From assembly GCA_029379385.1 (NCBI GenBank), contig CM055611.1:806001-870000 (forward strand): DNA of 64,000 bases. The letters run 5' to 3'. The DNA is from Quillaja saponaria. Taxonomy: Eukaryota; Streptophyta; Magnoliopsida; Fabales; Quillajaceae. The notes under the pieces are model-generated. The model ran no database searches. It was not told where the DNA came from and was given only the letters and a program-made list of their open reading frames with translations. A program made the translations under genes and the position numbers. Shown piece after piece: positions 24,112 to 34,613 of this stretch (position 1 is its first letter; each line of letters starts with the position of its first letter).

Positions 24112-25375
24112 CATGATAAATTTACTCAAAAAGAACTAAGAAAATCAAAATTTATAAGAGTTTAAATTTATCAACAATAACAAACAAACTATTTAGGAAC
24201 ACAAATGCTTAACTCATATATTTAATCAATTATATTTTTTTTGGTATATTAGGAGTGCTCTAAACAACTTTTTCCGATGATTGCTCATGCTAGGTTAATT
24301 ATGGCTTTCTCTTGGGAACCCAGTATGAATTACTCGTGTCATCAAGTCAAAAAATACATTTCCAATCTCTATAAATATTCTTTTAGTGAAGTTATACAAT
24401 TTTAGTGGAATCAATGAGTTACCAAAAGATTTTAAAAAAATTTGTTCCTTAATTACGTTCTATAATTCATTGACTGAACAAAATACATCTCCACCATATT
24501 TAATCTAATTAACTAAGAATTTTTTTTTTTTTTATAGAAATTATAGCTACTTACTTTATATGAAGGATTCCATTAATGTTTTCCGAGAAAACTTGAAAGT
24601 GTTATAAGGGGTATATATAGCCCTTCAACATTGATCATATAATGAAGTACTTAAAGAAATAAAGAAATTTAATTAATTCTTTTAATTACAAATCCACCCA
24701 CTAGACGTACTATTTAAATATTATTTTGATAGGTTGATATGATACTTTTATTTGGTTCATGTTATTTATCCCATTGATTTTCAGATTTACAATTAAAAAA
24801 ATATATTAAGAAATTTAGATGCACCTCAACTCCTTTGAAAAAATTAATTTGGATAAGTCTTATACATTGCATCTATGTACTAATGTACGCTTGTATAGTA
24901 CACTAACCATTCATGATTTAATTTTAGTAAATAAATAATAACGCAAATATAATTATAAACATAATTATTGACATTTAAAATATTTCAAAATTAATACAAC
25001 GTGTATAGAATCAAGCAATTAAATGTTGAGGATTGAATATTTAAAATACAACGTAGTTAAGAAAAAGATATTTGAGACGTAGTGGATTAGCTCACAGAAG
25101 CGTGATTTTAAAATTTATTTCCTCTTTATCTCATTATGTTTTGGATCCTTCTTCTTGTAAATTAAAAAAATAATTTTTTAACAAATACCCTAAATACTTT
25201 TGTAAATATAATTATTGATAATATATAAAATATTTTAGAATTAATAATTTATTAAGATAGAAAACTAAAATAATTGTCGACATCTATGATAAATGTTAAA
25301 AATGTGCTCCATATATTACCTTAACATGTATTTATTATATAAAATCTTTAGAAAAGTATCTTTAATATACTATTT
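24112..25375 (+). repeat. Array block X1
   Basis: First copy of a ~1.26-kb block repeated at 27956-29215. Shared landmarks in order: 'ctcaaaaagaacta', 'caacaataacaaacaaac', 'ggctttctcttgggaaccca', a degenerate palindrome (about 24341-24428), the TATA-like core 'ggggtatatatag' at 24608, 'aaatccacccactagacgta', and 'aacaaataccctaaata' near the end. No coding region. Confidence 0.75.
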
Positions 25376-25632
25376 GTTAAAATAAAAATATATTCTCTTG
25401 TATCCTTTATTCGCGGCCAGTAATTTGTGATATAATGGCTTATAATTCTTTGACAGGAACACTTACGTCATACTTGACTATTTTGGTTACATTTTAATTA
25501 CTTTCAACTTAATTACAAGTAACTAAAACTATTAGTTCAACTAATTAAAAATATCGAGTTTTAAACTCAACAAATTTTCAACCTGCTATTAATCGGTTCT
25601 TGGAGGAAATACTCAACCCTTTCGTAAGAAAA

Positions 25633-27093
25633 CAGATCTCAAAGTAGTTTACCCATTTACCTCAAAATAAACTAGTTAGTATTTCAAAATTTACATAGTG
25701 TATTATCTAATACATAGCAATAAAAACTGAGTGCGTAAGATTGGATCAATCCAGCTCCGATTTTAAAACTAAAAATCACTTTATATCTCAGCAAATTCAT
25801 GTCACATACCCACCTGCATCGGAGACAAATATTATTTGCATGGAAAACCCAACACTACCAATATGGTGTTCATGAATTTTTCTTATCTCTGATTTTTATC
25901 AATTTTTTCATGAAATTATAAAATTTTAATCGAATCAAGAAATTAACAAAAATTATAAGAAGCATTTAACCCTCAAATTAAGTATTTTGCTAATTCACTG
26001 ATTGATCAAAATGTACCTTGTATCTTTACAAAATGTTTTTTGTCTGGAGTTATAAAATTTTAATCAAATCAATGAGTTATCAAAAGAATTTGTCCCTCAA
26101 TTTCTTTTGATAATTCATTGACTGATAAAAATATATCTCCAATCTCTACAAAAATTCTTTTATTGGAGTTATAGAATTTTAATCAAATCAATGAGTTACC
26201 AAAAAATTTTAGAAGATTTTATTCCTCAATTTCTTTTGATAATTCATTGACCGATCAAAATGCATCTCCATCTTCATTAATCTAATGAACTAAGAATGTT
26301 TTTTTTTTTTGGAGATCTACTATACTTGATATGAAATACTCCATGTATGTTTCTGAGGAAACTTAAGGTTTTATAGGGGTATATATAGCACTTCATTGAA
26401 ACTATTTGAATGTACAATTTTAATGATGATTATAGCTTTTAATATCGAATAATGGAAATAAAGAAATTTAATTAATTCGTTTAATACAAATCCACCCACT
26501 AGATGTACTATTTAAGTATTATTTTGATATGTTGATTTGATACATCTTATTTAGTTCACATTTTTATTATCCTAATTGATTTTCACATTTACAATTAAAG
26601 AAAGTCTTAAGAAATTTAGATGTACCTCAACACTCAATTGGAAAAAGAAGAAGATAAACTTATACATTGCATTTATGTACAGCGGCTCCCTATAGAAATA
26701 GTTTGGTCTTGGTTTCTTACCTTCTTAGGTTCTTGTCTCTCATCAACATAATACTCCTCCTACTTCTTTGGTTCAGCCTCACTGGATCTCGACAAGAGCC
26801 GATTTCTCATGGGTTCTTCTCTAAATTCTCTCTTTATTTATTTTGGGTCGCTCCATGTACACTGAACATTTATGATTTAATTAATTTTAAAAAAGAAAAA
26901 AAATAAGCTATATGTAACGAATAAAATTATAAATCTTCAATTACCTATATTTTCAATTACGTCATAAGTGTCGAGTGTCGAAATTTCTATGTCAATAATT
27001 TATTAATCTCAAGTATCAGTTTTATCATATTTTGTATATAAAAGTAGAATCGCCACGCTTGCATACGCACACGTGATCCAACTCTACAATCCA
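25633..27093 (+). repeat. Array block Y1
   Basis: First full copy of a ~1.45-kb block repeated at 29606-31062 and, in part, at 31690-32860 and 16593-17080. Landmarks: 'aactagttagtatttc', 'ggatcaatccagctccgat', two clear palindromes (about 25987-26085 and 26105-26203) plus a half palindrome at about 26227, the core 'aggggtatatatagcactt' at 26377, 'aaatccacccactaga', and 'tgtacagcggctcc' at 26677. It ends near 'cgcacacgtgatccaactc'. A short open frame at 26667-26906 lies here but has no recognisable product. Confidence 0.8.
26105..26203. repeat. Representative ~100-bp palindrome (hairpin unit)
   Basis: The left arm 'ttttgataattcattgac', then 'tgataaaaa' and 'ctccaat', pairs with the right arm 'attggagtt', 'aattttaatcaaatca', 'atgagttaccaaaa' around an ~18-base loop. 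About 85% of arm positions pair by eye. Similar units lie at about 16973-17074, 24341-24428 (degenerate), 25987-26085, 28215-28295 (degenerate), 29995-30090, 30111-30210, 32120-32218 and 32248-32352. In several blocks they occur as head-to-tail pairs about 20 bases apart. Confidence 0.75.
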
Positions 27094-27129
27094 ACTTTAA
27101 TATCAATATAATAGTAATTATTTTAGAAC

Positions 27130-27750
27130 TATTAATCTTTTTTATTTTTTATTTTTACTAATTCTTCCCAATATTAATCAATCAATAATTTCTCAATAAT
27201 TAAATTTCATAGCAATTAAAATTGAATTTCATATTTTGTTTATTTACTTAATTAGTACCTCATAATCTTAATTTTTTTTAGTTCTTCTCAAATTTGAAAT
27301 AAAATAAATATTAAAAGTATAGTTTTCATGATTATAATATTGTTATATATCATAAATAAATTATATTTTTGCAGTAATTATATGTCAATTAGTTAATATT
27401 GAATTTTTCAAATTTTTTTAATAAGTTTCTAATAATTATAATATCTTTTTGTTCTTCTGAAATTTATGAATTTTTTTTTAAATGCTATGAATTAAAAAAT
27501 ATATAGAGTAATATTTTCATGATTATATATTGTTGTTTTAACTTTTAATAGAAGAAATTTTAATTTTTTTAAATATCTTGTGGGCTTTTACTATTACATA
27601 AATACTTTTTAATTGTTATTTTGTTTCAAATATTCTATTTTTTATTTTACTACTTTCATAATTTTTTGTTATTTTAATATTAATATAATTATAATTATTT
27701 TATGACTATTGATTTATTTTTTATCCTAATTCTTTTCAATAATAATAAAT
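27130..27750 (-). repeat. Right arm of the long inverted repeat
   Basis: Reverse-complement partner of 21508-22320 (see that entry). The two arms enclose the foldback, block X1 and block Y1. This arm lies exactly between Y1 and X2 and has no counterpart after Y2, so it is not part of the X-Y repeating unit. Confidence 0.6.
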
Positions 27751-27955
27751 CTTTAATATGTTAGTAACTATATATCAATAGTAATTAATATTGAATTTCT
27801 CAATTTTTTTAATTTAATAAGATACAAAAAATTATAATATCATAAATTTTTTTTTTTAAATGCTATGAATAAAAAGAAATATTAAGAGTATAGATTTTAT
27901 TATTATAATATTATTGTATGAATTTTTTTCCAATAATATAATATTATTAATCTTA

Positions 27956-29215
27956 AACATGATCAATATACTCAAAAAGAACTACAAAAATCAAAATATA
28001 TAGGAGTTCAAATTTATCAACAATAACAAACAAACAGTTTAGGAACACAAATGCTTAGCTCATATACTTTTAAACAACTTTGTTCTCTGATGATTGCTCA
28101 TGCTAGGTTAATTAATTATTTAATTATGGCTTTCTCTTGGGAACCCAATATGAATTACTCGTGCCATATCTTTAGCAAATTTTTCTTTTTTTCAAAAAAT
28201 CAATATAAAACCTTTGTGTAAAAATATATATATTCAATCTCTACAAATATTCATTTAGTGAACTTATATAATTTTAGCCGAATCAATGAATTATCATAAG
28301 ACTTTAGAAAGTTTAATTCCTCAATTTCTTTCGATAATTCATTGACCAATCAAAATACATCTTCACCATATTTAATCTAATTAACTAAGATTTTTTTATT
28401 TTTTTTAAATATCTACTTACTTTATATGAAGGATCCCATAAATGTTTTCCGAGAAAACTTGAAAGTGTTATAAGGGGTATATATAGTCCTTCACACAAAA
28501 AGAATGTAAAATTTTAATGACAATTACAACTTTTAATGAAGTTAAAGAAATTTAATTAATACTTTTTATTACAAATCCACCCACTAGACGTACTATTCAA
28601 GTATTATTTTGATACGTTGAAGTGATACATTTTATTTTGTTCTTGTTCTTTATCCTCATTGATTTTCAGATTTACAATTAAAAAAATATTAAGAAATTTA
28701 GATTTATACCTCAACTCCTTTGAAAAAAATATATATAAATTTGGATAAATCTTATACATTGCCTCTATGTACACTTGAATACAATAAAAAACATACTTAT
28801 TGACATTTAGAATATTTCAAAATTAATACAACTTGCATAGAATCAAGAAATTAATCACTTATGATCGGATATTTAAAATACAACATAGTAAAAAAAAAAA
28901 AAAAAAAAAAAAAGAAAGGAAATCTGAGAGATTGCTGACTGGCTCAAGAAATCGTGATTTTGAAATCTATTTCCTTTTGATGTCATTATGTTTTTGGATC
29001 ATCCTTCTTGTAAATTAAAAAATAATTCTTTTAACAAATACCCTAAATATTTTGTTTAAATATAATTAATGACATTTGAATTATTTTAAAATTAATAATT
29101 TATTAATTGTAGAAAACTAAAATAATTGTCGACCTCTACCATAAATATTAAAAATGTGATTTGTATATCACCTTAATATGCACTTGTTATAAAAACTCAC
29201 TGAAAAAATACTTCT
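27956..29215 (+). repeat. Array block X2
   Basis: Second copy of block X, about 3.84 kb after X1, with the same landmarks: 'caacaataacaaacaaac', 'ctttctcttgggaaccca', core 'ggggtatatatag' at 28468, 'aaatccacccactagacgta', 'aacaaataccctaaata'. It carries a run of 20 or more A at about 28889-28912. It is cut off at its 3' side by the T-run of the retroposed fragment that follows. Confidence 0.75.
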
Positions 29216-29216
29216 A

Positions 29217-29590
29217 TTTTTTTTTTTAATCGAAGATAGATATTTTATTCATTGGTAAAAACAGTAATTAGCTCTCACATATAGACCCAAGCCAACTATG
29301 CAAAGAATAGAAATCCTCACATAAATTCTGATCCACAAGTGCTTTTTTTTCCACTGCATGGACAGCCCAATTATTTTTCCGATATACAAATTGAAAGTAA
29401 CAATTTAATGAAGCAGAGAGTTTAACAGTATTCTCTATGATCACATTTGTTGATGGATTTCCAGTAGCAACACGTTCCACTTCCTCTATAACTGTTTTGG
29501 CGTCTCCTTCTAGAATTACCTGAGTCCATTGATGAGCTATGCATTCCTGAATTGCTGTTCTCAGTGCCATCGCTTCCAGTATTAATTGGA
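29217..29590 (-). mobile_element. 5'-truncated retroposon fragment with RNase H-like ORF and poly(A) tail
   Basis: On the minus strand an open frame ends at 29268 and encodes an RNase H-like (RVT_3) segment: E in LILEAMALRTAI, then LEGDAKTVIEEV with the catalytic Asp, and a degenerate version of the terminal N..AH.lA motif (RKNNWAVHAVEKKAL). The first catalytic Asp is missing, and an upstream stop (TAG near 29598) closes the frame. Downstream of the ORF is AATAAA (29244-29249 on the complement) followed by an 11-A tail (T-run 29217-29227). This is the signature of a 5'-truncated non-LTR insertion or retroposed transcript. It sits precisely between blocks X2 and Y2. Not expected to be active. 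Confidence 0.7.
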
Positions 29591-29605
29591 GGCCGAGCTA
29601 CGTGA

Positions 29606-31062
29606 GAAGTTTACCCATTTATCTCAGATGTAAAGAAAGAAAGAAACACTAATTACAATGTTGCACTCAAAATAAACTAGTTAGTATTTCAAAATTTATA
29701 TAGTGTATTATCTAATACATAGCAATAAAAACTGAGCTGTGCATAAGATTGGATCAATCCAGCTCCGATTTTAAAACTAAAAATCACTTTAGTTATCAGC
29801 AAATTCATGTCACATACCCACCTGAATCTGAGACATATATTATTTGCATGGAAAACCCAACACTACCAATATGGTGTTCATGAAATTTTCTTATCTCTGA
29901 TTTTTATCAATTTTTTCATGAAATTATGAAATTTTAATCGATTCAAGGAATTAACAAAAATTATAAGAAGCATTTAACCCCAAATTAAGTATTTTGCTAA
30001 TTCACTGGTCGATCAAAATGTATGTTGAATCTTTACAAATGTTTTTTGTTTGGAGTTATAAAATTTTAATCAAATCAATGAGTTATCAAAAGAATTTGTC
30101 CCACAATTTCTTTTGATAATTCATTGACTGATAAAAATATATCTCCAATCTCTACAAATGTTCTTTTATTGAAGTTATAGAATTTTAATCAAATCAATGA
30201 GTTACCAAAAGATTTTAGAAGATTTTATTCTTCAATTTCTTTTGATAATTCATTGACCGATCAAAATGCATCTTCATCTTATTTAATCTAATAAACTAAG
30301 AATTTTTTTTATTTTTTTTAAGGAGTTATAGGGGTATATATAGCACTTCATTGAAACTATTTGAATGTATAATTTTAATGATAATTATAGCTTTTAATAT
30401 CAAATAATGGAGATAAAGAAATTTAATTAATTCATTTAATTACAAATCCACTCACTAGATGTATTATTTAAGTATTATTTTGATATGTTGATTTGATACA
30501 TCTTATTTAGTTCACATTTTTATTATCCTCATTGATTTTCAAATTTACAATTAAAGAAAGTATTAAGAAATTTAGATGTACCTAAACACTTATTTGGAAA
30601 AAAATAATAAAAATAGTTAAATCTTATACATTGCATTTATGTACAGCGGCTCCTCACAGAAATAATTAGGTATCGGTTCCCCACCTTCTTATATTCTTGT
30701 CTCTCGTCAACATAATACTCCTCCTGTTTCTTTGGTTCAGCCTCACCGGATCTCTGCAATAGTCGATTTCTAATGGGTCCTTCTTTAAATTCCCTCTTCA
30801 TTTATTTTGGGTCGCTCCATGTACGCTGACCATTTCTGGTTTAATTAATTTTGAAAAAGAAAAACAAATAAGTTACATGTAGCGAATACAATTATAAATC
30901 TTCAATTACTTATATTTTTAATTACATCATAAGTTTCAAGTGTCAAAATTTCTACGTCAATAATTTATTGTTCTCAAGTATCATTTTTATCATATTTTGT
31001 ATATACTAGTTAGACCACTGTGCACATGCATACGCACGTGGGATCCAACTCTACAACCCAAT
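29606..31062 (+). repeat. Array block Y2
   Basis: Second full copy of block Y, colinear with Y1: 'aactagttagtatttc', 'ggatcaatccagctccgat', palindromes at about 29995-30090 and 30111-30210, core 'aggggtatatatagcactt' at 30331, 'tgtacagcggctcc' at 30641, and end 'cgcacgtgggatccaactc'. About 90% alike by eye. Relative to Y1 it lacks roughly 50 bases just before the core. Confidence 0.8.
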
Positions 31063-31689
31063 GTATAACTTTTATATATATATATATAATTATGTTAAAA
31101 AATAGTTAAAATATATTCAATACAAATGTAATAGTTCATTAGCCAAACTTGACTTCATGCACCATATTACAAGCATAAATAATTTCTTGATGACAAGAAC
31201 ATTCTACTTTCTTTTTATCCTTCATTGTTACTTTCATACCGTACTTCTTTAATTGAAGTGGTCATATCTCCACAATTTAGTCTTGGTTCTAAAAATGTTT
31301 TGTTTCACATAGATCTTATAATTAATTTCAACTTTCTTAAACAAACACAAATTTTTTTCCTCCCTTTATTACTATGAGAAATTTCATTCCCAATTCAAAA
31401 TCATACCTATCACAAATTAAGATGATACTCAAAATATATGAAGCTTTACAATAGCATGCACTTTTTTCTTATCTTAAATCATTTCTTTTTCTTTTCAACT
31501 TCTGTAATTGCTCATCTAAAACACTTTCATTCTTCATGATGACCTCCATGACTAATCATGTCTCAAAAATTATACAGCATTTATCATTTGAACTAACATA
31601 ATATAAATATTAATTTTGAGATTGACGTGTAACTCAAATGCATAACAATGCTCATAATGAAATATACTATTTAGGTAAACTACATGCAC
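31063..31689. other. Spacer between array blocks, no gene seen
   Basis: AT-rich sequence with a (TA)n run at about 31074-31088. It is not part of blocks X or Y and has no open frame of note. Confidence 0.4.
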
Positions 31690-32860
31690 TACAATACTCA
31701 ACACTTTCGAATGAATACAAACCTCAAAGTAGTTTACACAATTAACTCAAATGTAAAGAAAGAAAGAAAAAAGCAAAGAAACACTAATTACTATGTTGCA
31801 CTCAAAATAAACTAGTTAGTATATCGAAATTCATATATTGTTTGATAATGAATAGCATTATAAAAATTGAGTGCATAAGATTGGATCAATCCAGCTCTGA
31901 TTTAGAACTAAAAATCCCCTTACATCTCAGCGATTTCACCTGCATAAGAGACATATATTATTTTTATTGAAAACCCAACAATACCAATATGGTGTTCATG
32001 ATATTTCTTTATCTCCAATTTTTATCAATTTTTCCTGAAAATATAAATATATATATTTATAATTTTAATCAAATCAAGGAATTAACAAAAGTTATAGGCA
32101 GCACTTAATCCCCAAATCTTGTGCTAATTCATTGATCAATCAAAATGTATTTTCAATCTTTACAAACGTTCTTTGTCTAGAGTTATAAAATTTTAATCAA
32201 ATCAACGAGTTATCAAAAGATTCTAGAAGAATTTGTTCTTCAATTTCTTTTGATAATTCATTGACTGATAAAAATATATCTGCAATCTCTACAAATATTG
32301 TTTTATTTGAGTTATATATAAAATTTTAATTGAATCAATGAGTTACCAAAAGACTTTAAAAGATTTCATTCCTCAATTTCTTTTAGTAATTTATTGACCG
32401 ATCAAAATGCATCTCCATCCTATTTAATCTAATGAACTAGGAAATGTTTTCTTAGAATAGAGATCTACTATACTTTGAAGGATATGAAGCATTCCGTGCA
32501 TGTTTTTTAGGAAACTTGAATGTGTTATAGGGTATATATAGCACTTTACTAAAAAAAACTAAGTAAATGTAAAATTTTAATGCTAATTATAGTTTTAATA
32601 TCAAATAATGGAGATAAAGAAATTTAATTAATTTTTAATTCCAAATCCACCCATTAGATGTACTATTTAAGTATTATTTAAACACGTTTTATTGAGTTCA
32701 TATATATATATATATATATATATTTTATCTCGTTGATTTTCAAATTTACAAATAAAGAAAGTATTGAAAAATTAGATGTATATCAACACTCTTTTGGAAA
32801 AAATAATAATAATAAACTAAATGTAGATAAATCTTATACATAGCATTTATTTACACTAAT
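31690..32860 (+). repeat. Array block Y3 (partial)
   Basis: Third, more diverged copy of block Y. It has 'aactagttagtat', 'ggatcaatccagctc', palindromes at about 32120-32218 and 32248-32352, core 'gggtatatatagcactt' at 32528, then 'aaatccacccattaga' and a (TA)n run at 32700-32722. It stops before the 'gtacagcggctcc' part. Confidence 0.7.
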
Positions 32861-32928
32861 ATGATACAGTGAACATGACATAATTTTGAAAAAAAAAAAA
32901 AAGATTTAAGTAATTTGTATTGAATATA

Positions 32929-33214
32929 TCTACACTATATTATAAAAGCTAGAAAACGATTGTGATATCCTATTATAAAATATTTTAATATTTAAAAATC
33001 AATTCAATTATAAAATATATCTAATTACTTAATAACTAATAAACAGTAATATCTACTTTCATACTCTTCTACTCTCTACCACCTCCCACTTTCATACTCT
33101 CTCAGCCTCTCACTATGCTAATACTCTCTCACCTTTTTAATTTTTAAATATTTTTTTATCAAATTAAATTACAATAAAATATATACGAAACATGCACTGT
33201 ATGCAAGCTACTAA
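32929..33214 (+). mobile_element. Short Helitron-like repeat, first of a head-to-tail pair
   Basis: It starts TCTACACTATATTATAAAAGC and ends with a GC-containing stretch, 'catgcactgtatgcaagctactaa'. The next unit begins directly with TCTATATTATTATAAAAGC. TC at the 5' end, CTAA at the 3' end and a short 3' palindrome are features of non-autonomous plant Helitrons. No Rep/helicase is encoded. The family call is tentative; the pair itself is clear. Confidence 0.45.
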
Positions 33215-34576
33215 TCTATATTATTATAAAAGCCAGAAGACCCTTGTAGTCTCCTATTATATAATATGCGCATATTTAAATTATTTTAAAAAAATTATCT
33301 ATCCAATCATTTAATAACCACCAAATAGAAATCTCTCTACCCTCCTGCTCTCCTACTCTCTCCTATCTTTTTAATATATAAATATTTTTTTTATCAAATT
33401 AAATTTGTTATAACCCAATATAATAACATTAAGTATATTAGATGTAATAACTCTAAGTTTGAGGTAGAATTTAAGTTTTTGTTATAAAATAATAAATACG
33501 TAAACAAACTGATTTAATACTTGTATAAATATAGGAATGAAGCAAGAATTAATTTTCACTATTTAATTAGTTAACTTGGAGCTTCAAATTTATTTGATAA
33601 AATTTCTTTTTATTGGCACAACAAGTGTACAAATATATTTATAGATGTAACAAGATTAGCAAAATATTATGTATTTATAAGTCAAAAAGTATTTGTATAT
33701 ATATATATATATACATATAAAAGTGATAGGATTTGTTTTGCACCACATAATTGGGAGGCTGACATTGACCCCTCATGTGGCTGGTACTGTAGATTTTTTT
33801 CTTCTTTTTCTTGTTTGTTTCTTTTCTTTTTAGCACCGCCTTTGATTGGATTATATGTCCTCCTTCCTGAAAGTTCCTTCTGAGTGCTCTGCCTTCGTTC
33901 TCTTTGGTTCAGTTGCAAGACAGTTTCATCCCCTGTTTATTATGTCTTTGGCCGTGAGTTTTTCAATTCTTGGACAGCCAAGTTCAAGCTCTTAGTAAGC
34001 TTTCCTCTTCCTTTCCTCTAGTAGGTCATAGAAGCTTTGTTGTAAGAGTATTAGAAGCTGAAAAATTTGCTCAATTAAAGGCAGCTAGCAGTAGCTTGCT
34101 ATTATTGTTCCGTCTCTCCTCTGCCCCTATTTGGCTATTTGTTTTTTTTTCTTGTCGTGTGAGGTGAGTTTGTTTGAGTCCTGCCTGTTGAGAACAGAGA
34201 GGTGCCCTTCTTTTGAGTTGGAACAAACTTGAAAAAAAAACTCGGACTTCGATCCCAACTAGAGTTGATAGTGTTGTTGCCGAAGAGAAAACAAGTTGTT
34301 AAAACAAGTGATAGGCAATTTTATTCTTCCTCACGTGAGTAGAGATTAGGCAGTTTCATAATAATAGTTAGGATGATAAGTTTTGCAGATTATGGGTTTC
34401 ATGATTATTACCTTTATCTAATATTATGGTATAAACAATTATGCAGGAGCTTTTACTCACAAGATTGCTCTTGCTTCTTTAGAAGAAAAGGGCTTGTTGC
34501 AAATCTTAAGAAACTAAACTTTCAAGTTGGTTTTGGTGCCATTGGTATTATGAGAGACTTAAATTGACGTCTTTTC

Positions 34577-34613
<37 letters not shown>

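Noticed and set aside
26667..26906. 79-codon ORF with a hydrophobic stretch in block Y1
   Set aside because: The counterpart in block Y2 (30637-30840) does not keep the frame, so it is not under coding constraint.
24112..32860. Regularly spaced repeats considered as a CRISPR-like array
   Set aside because: Repeat spacing, length and palindrome type do not fit, and the window is plant nuclear DNA.
33970..34567. Small ORFs within 33.9-34.6 kb
   Set aside because: Inside the LTR-like insertion, no gag-pol similarity and no start/stop logic.
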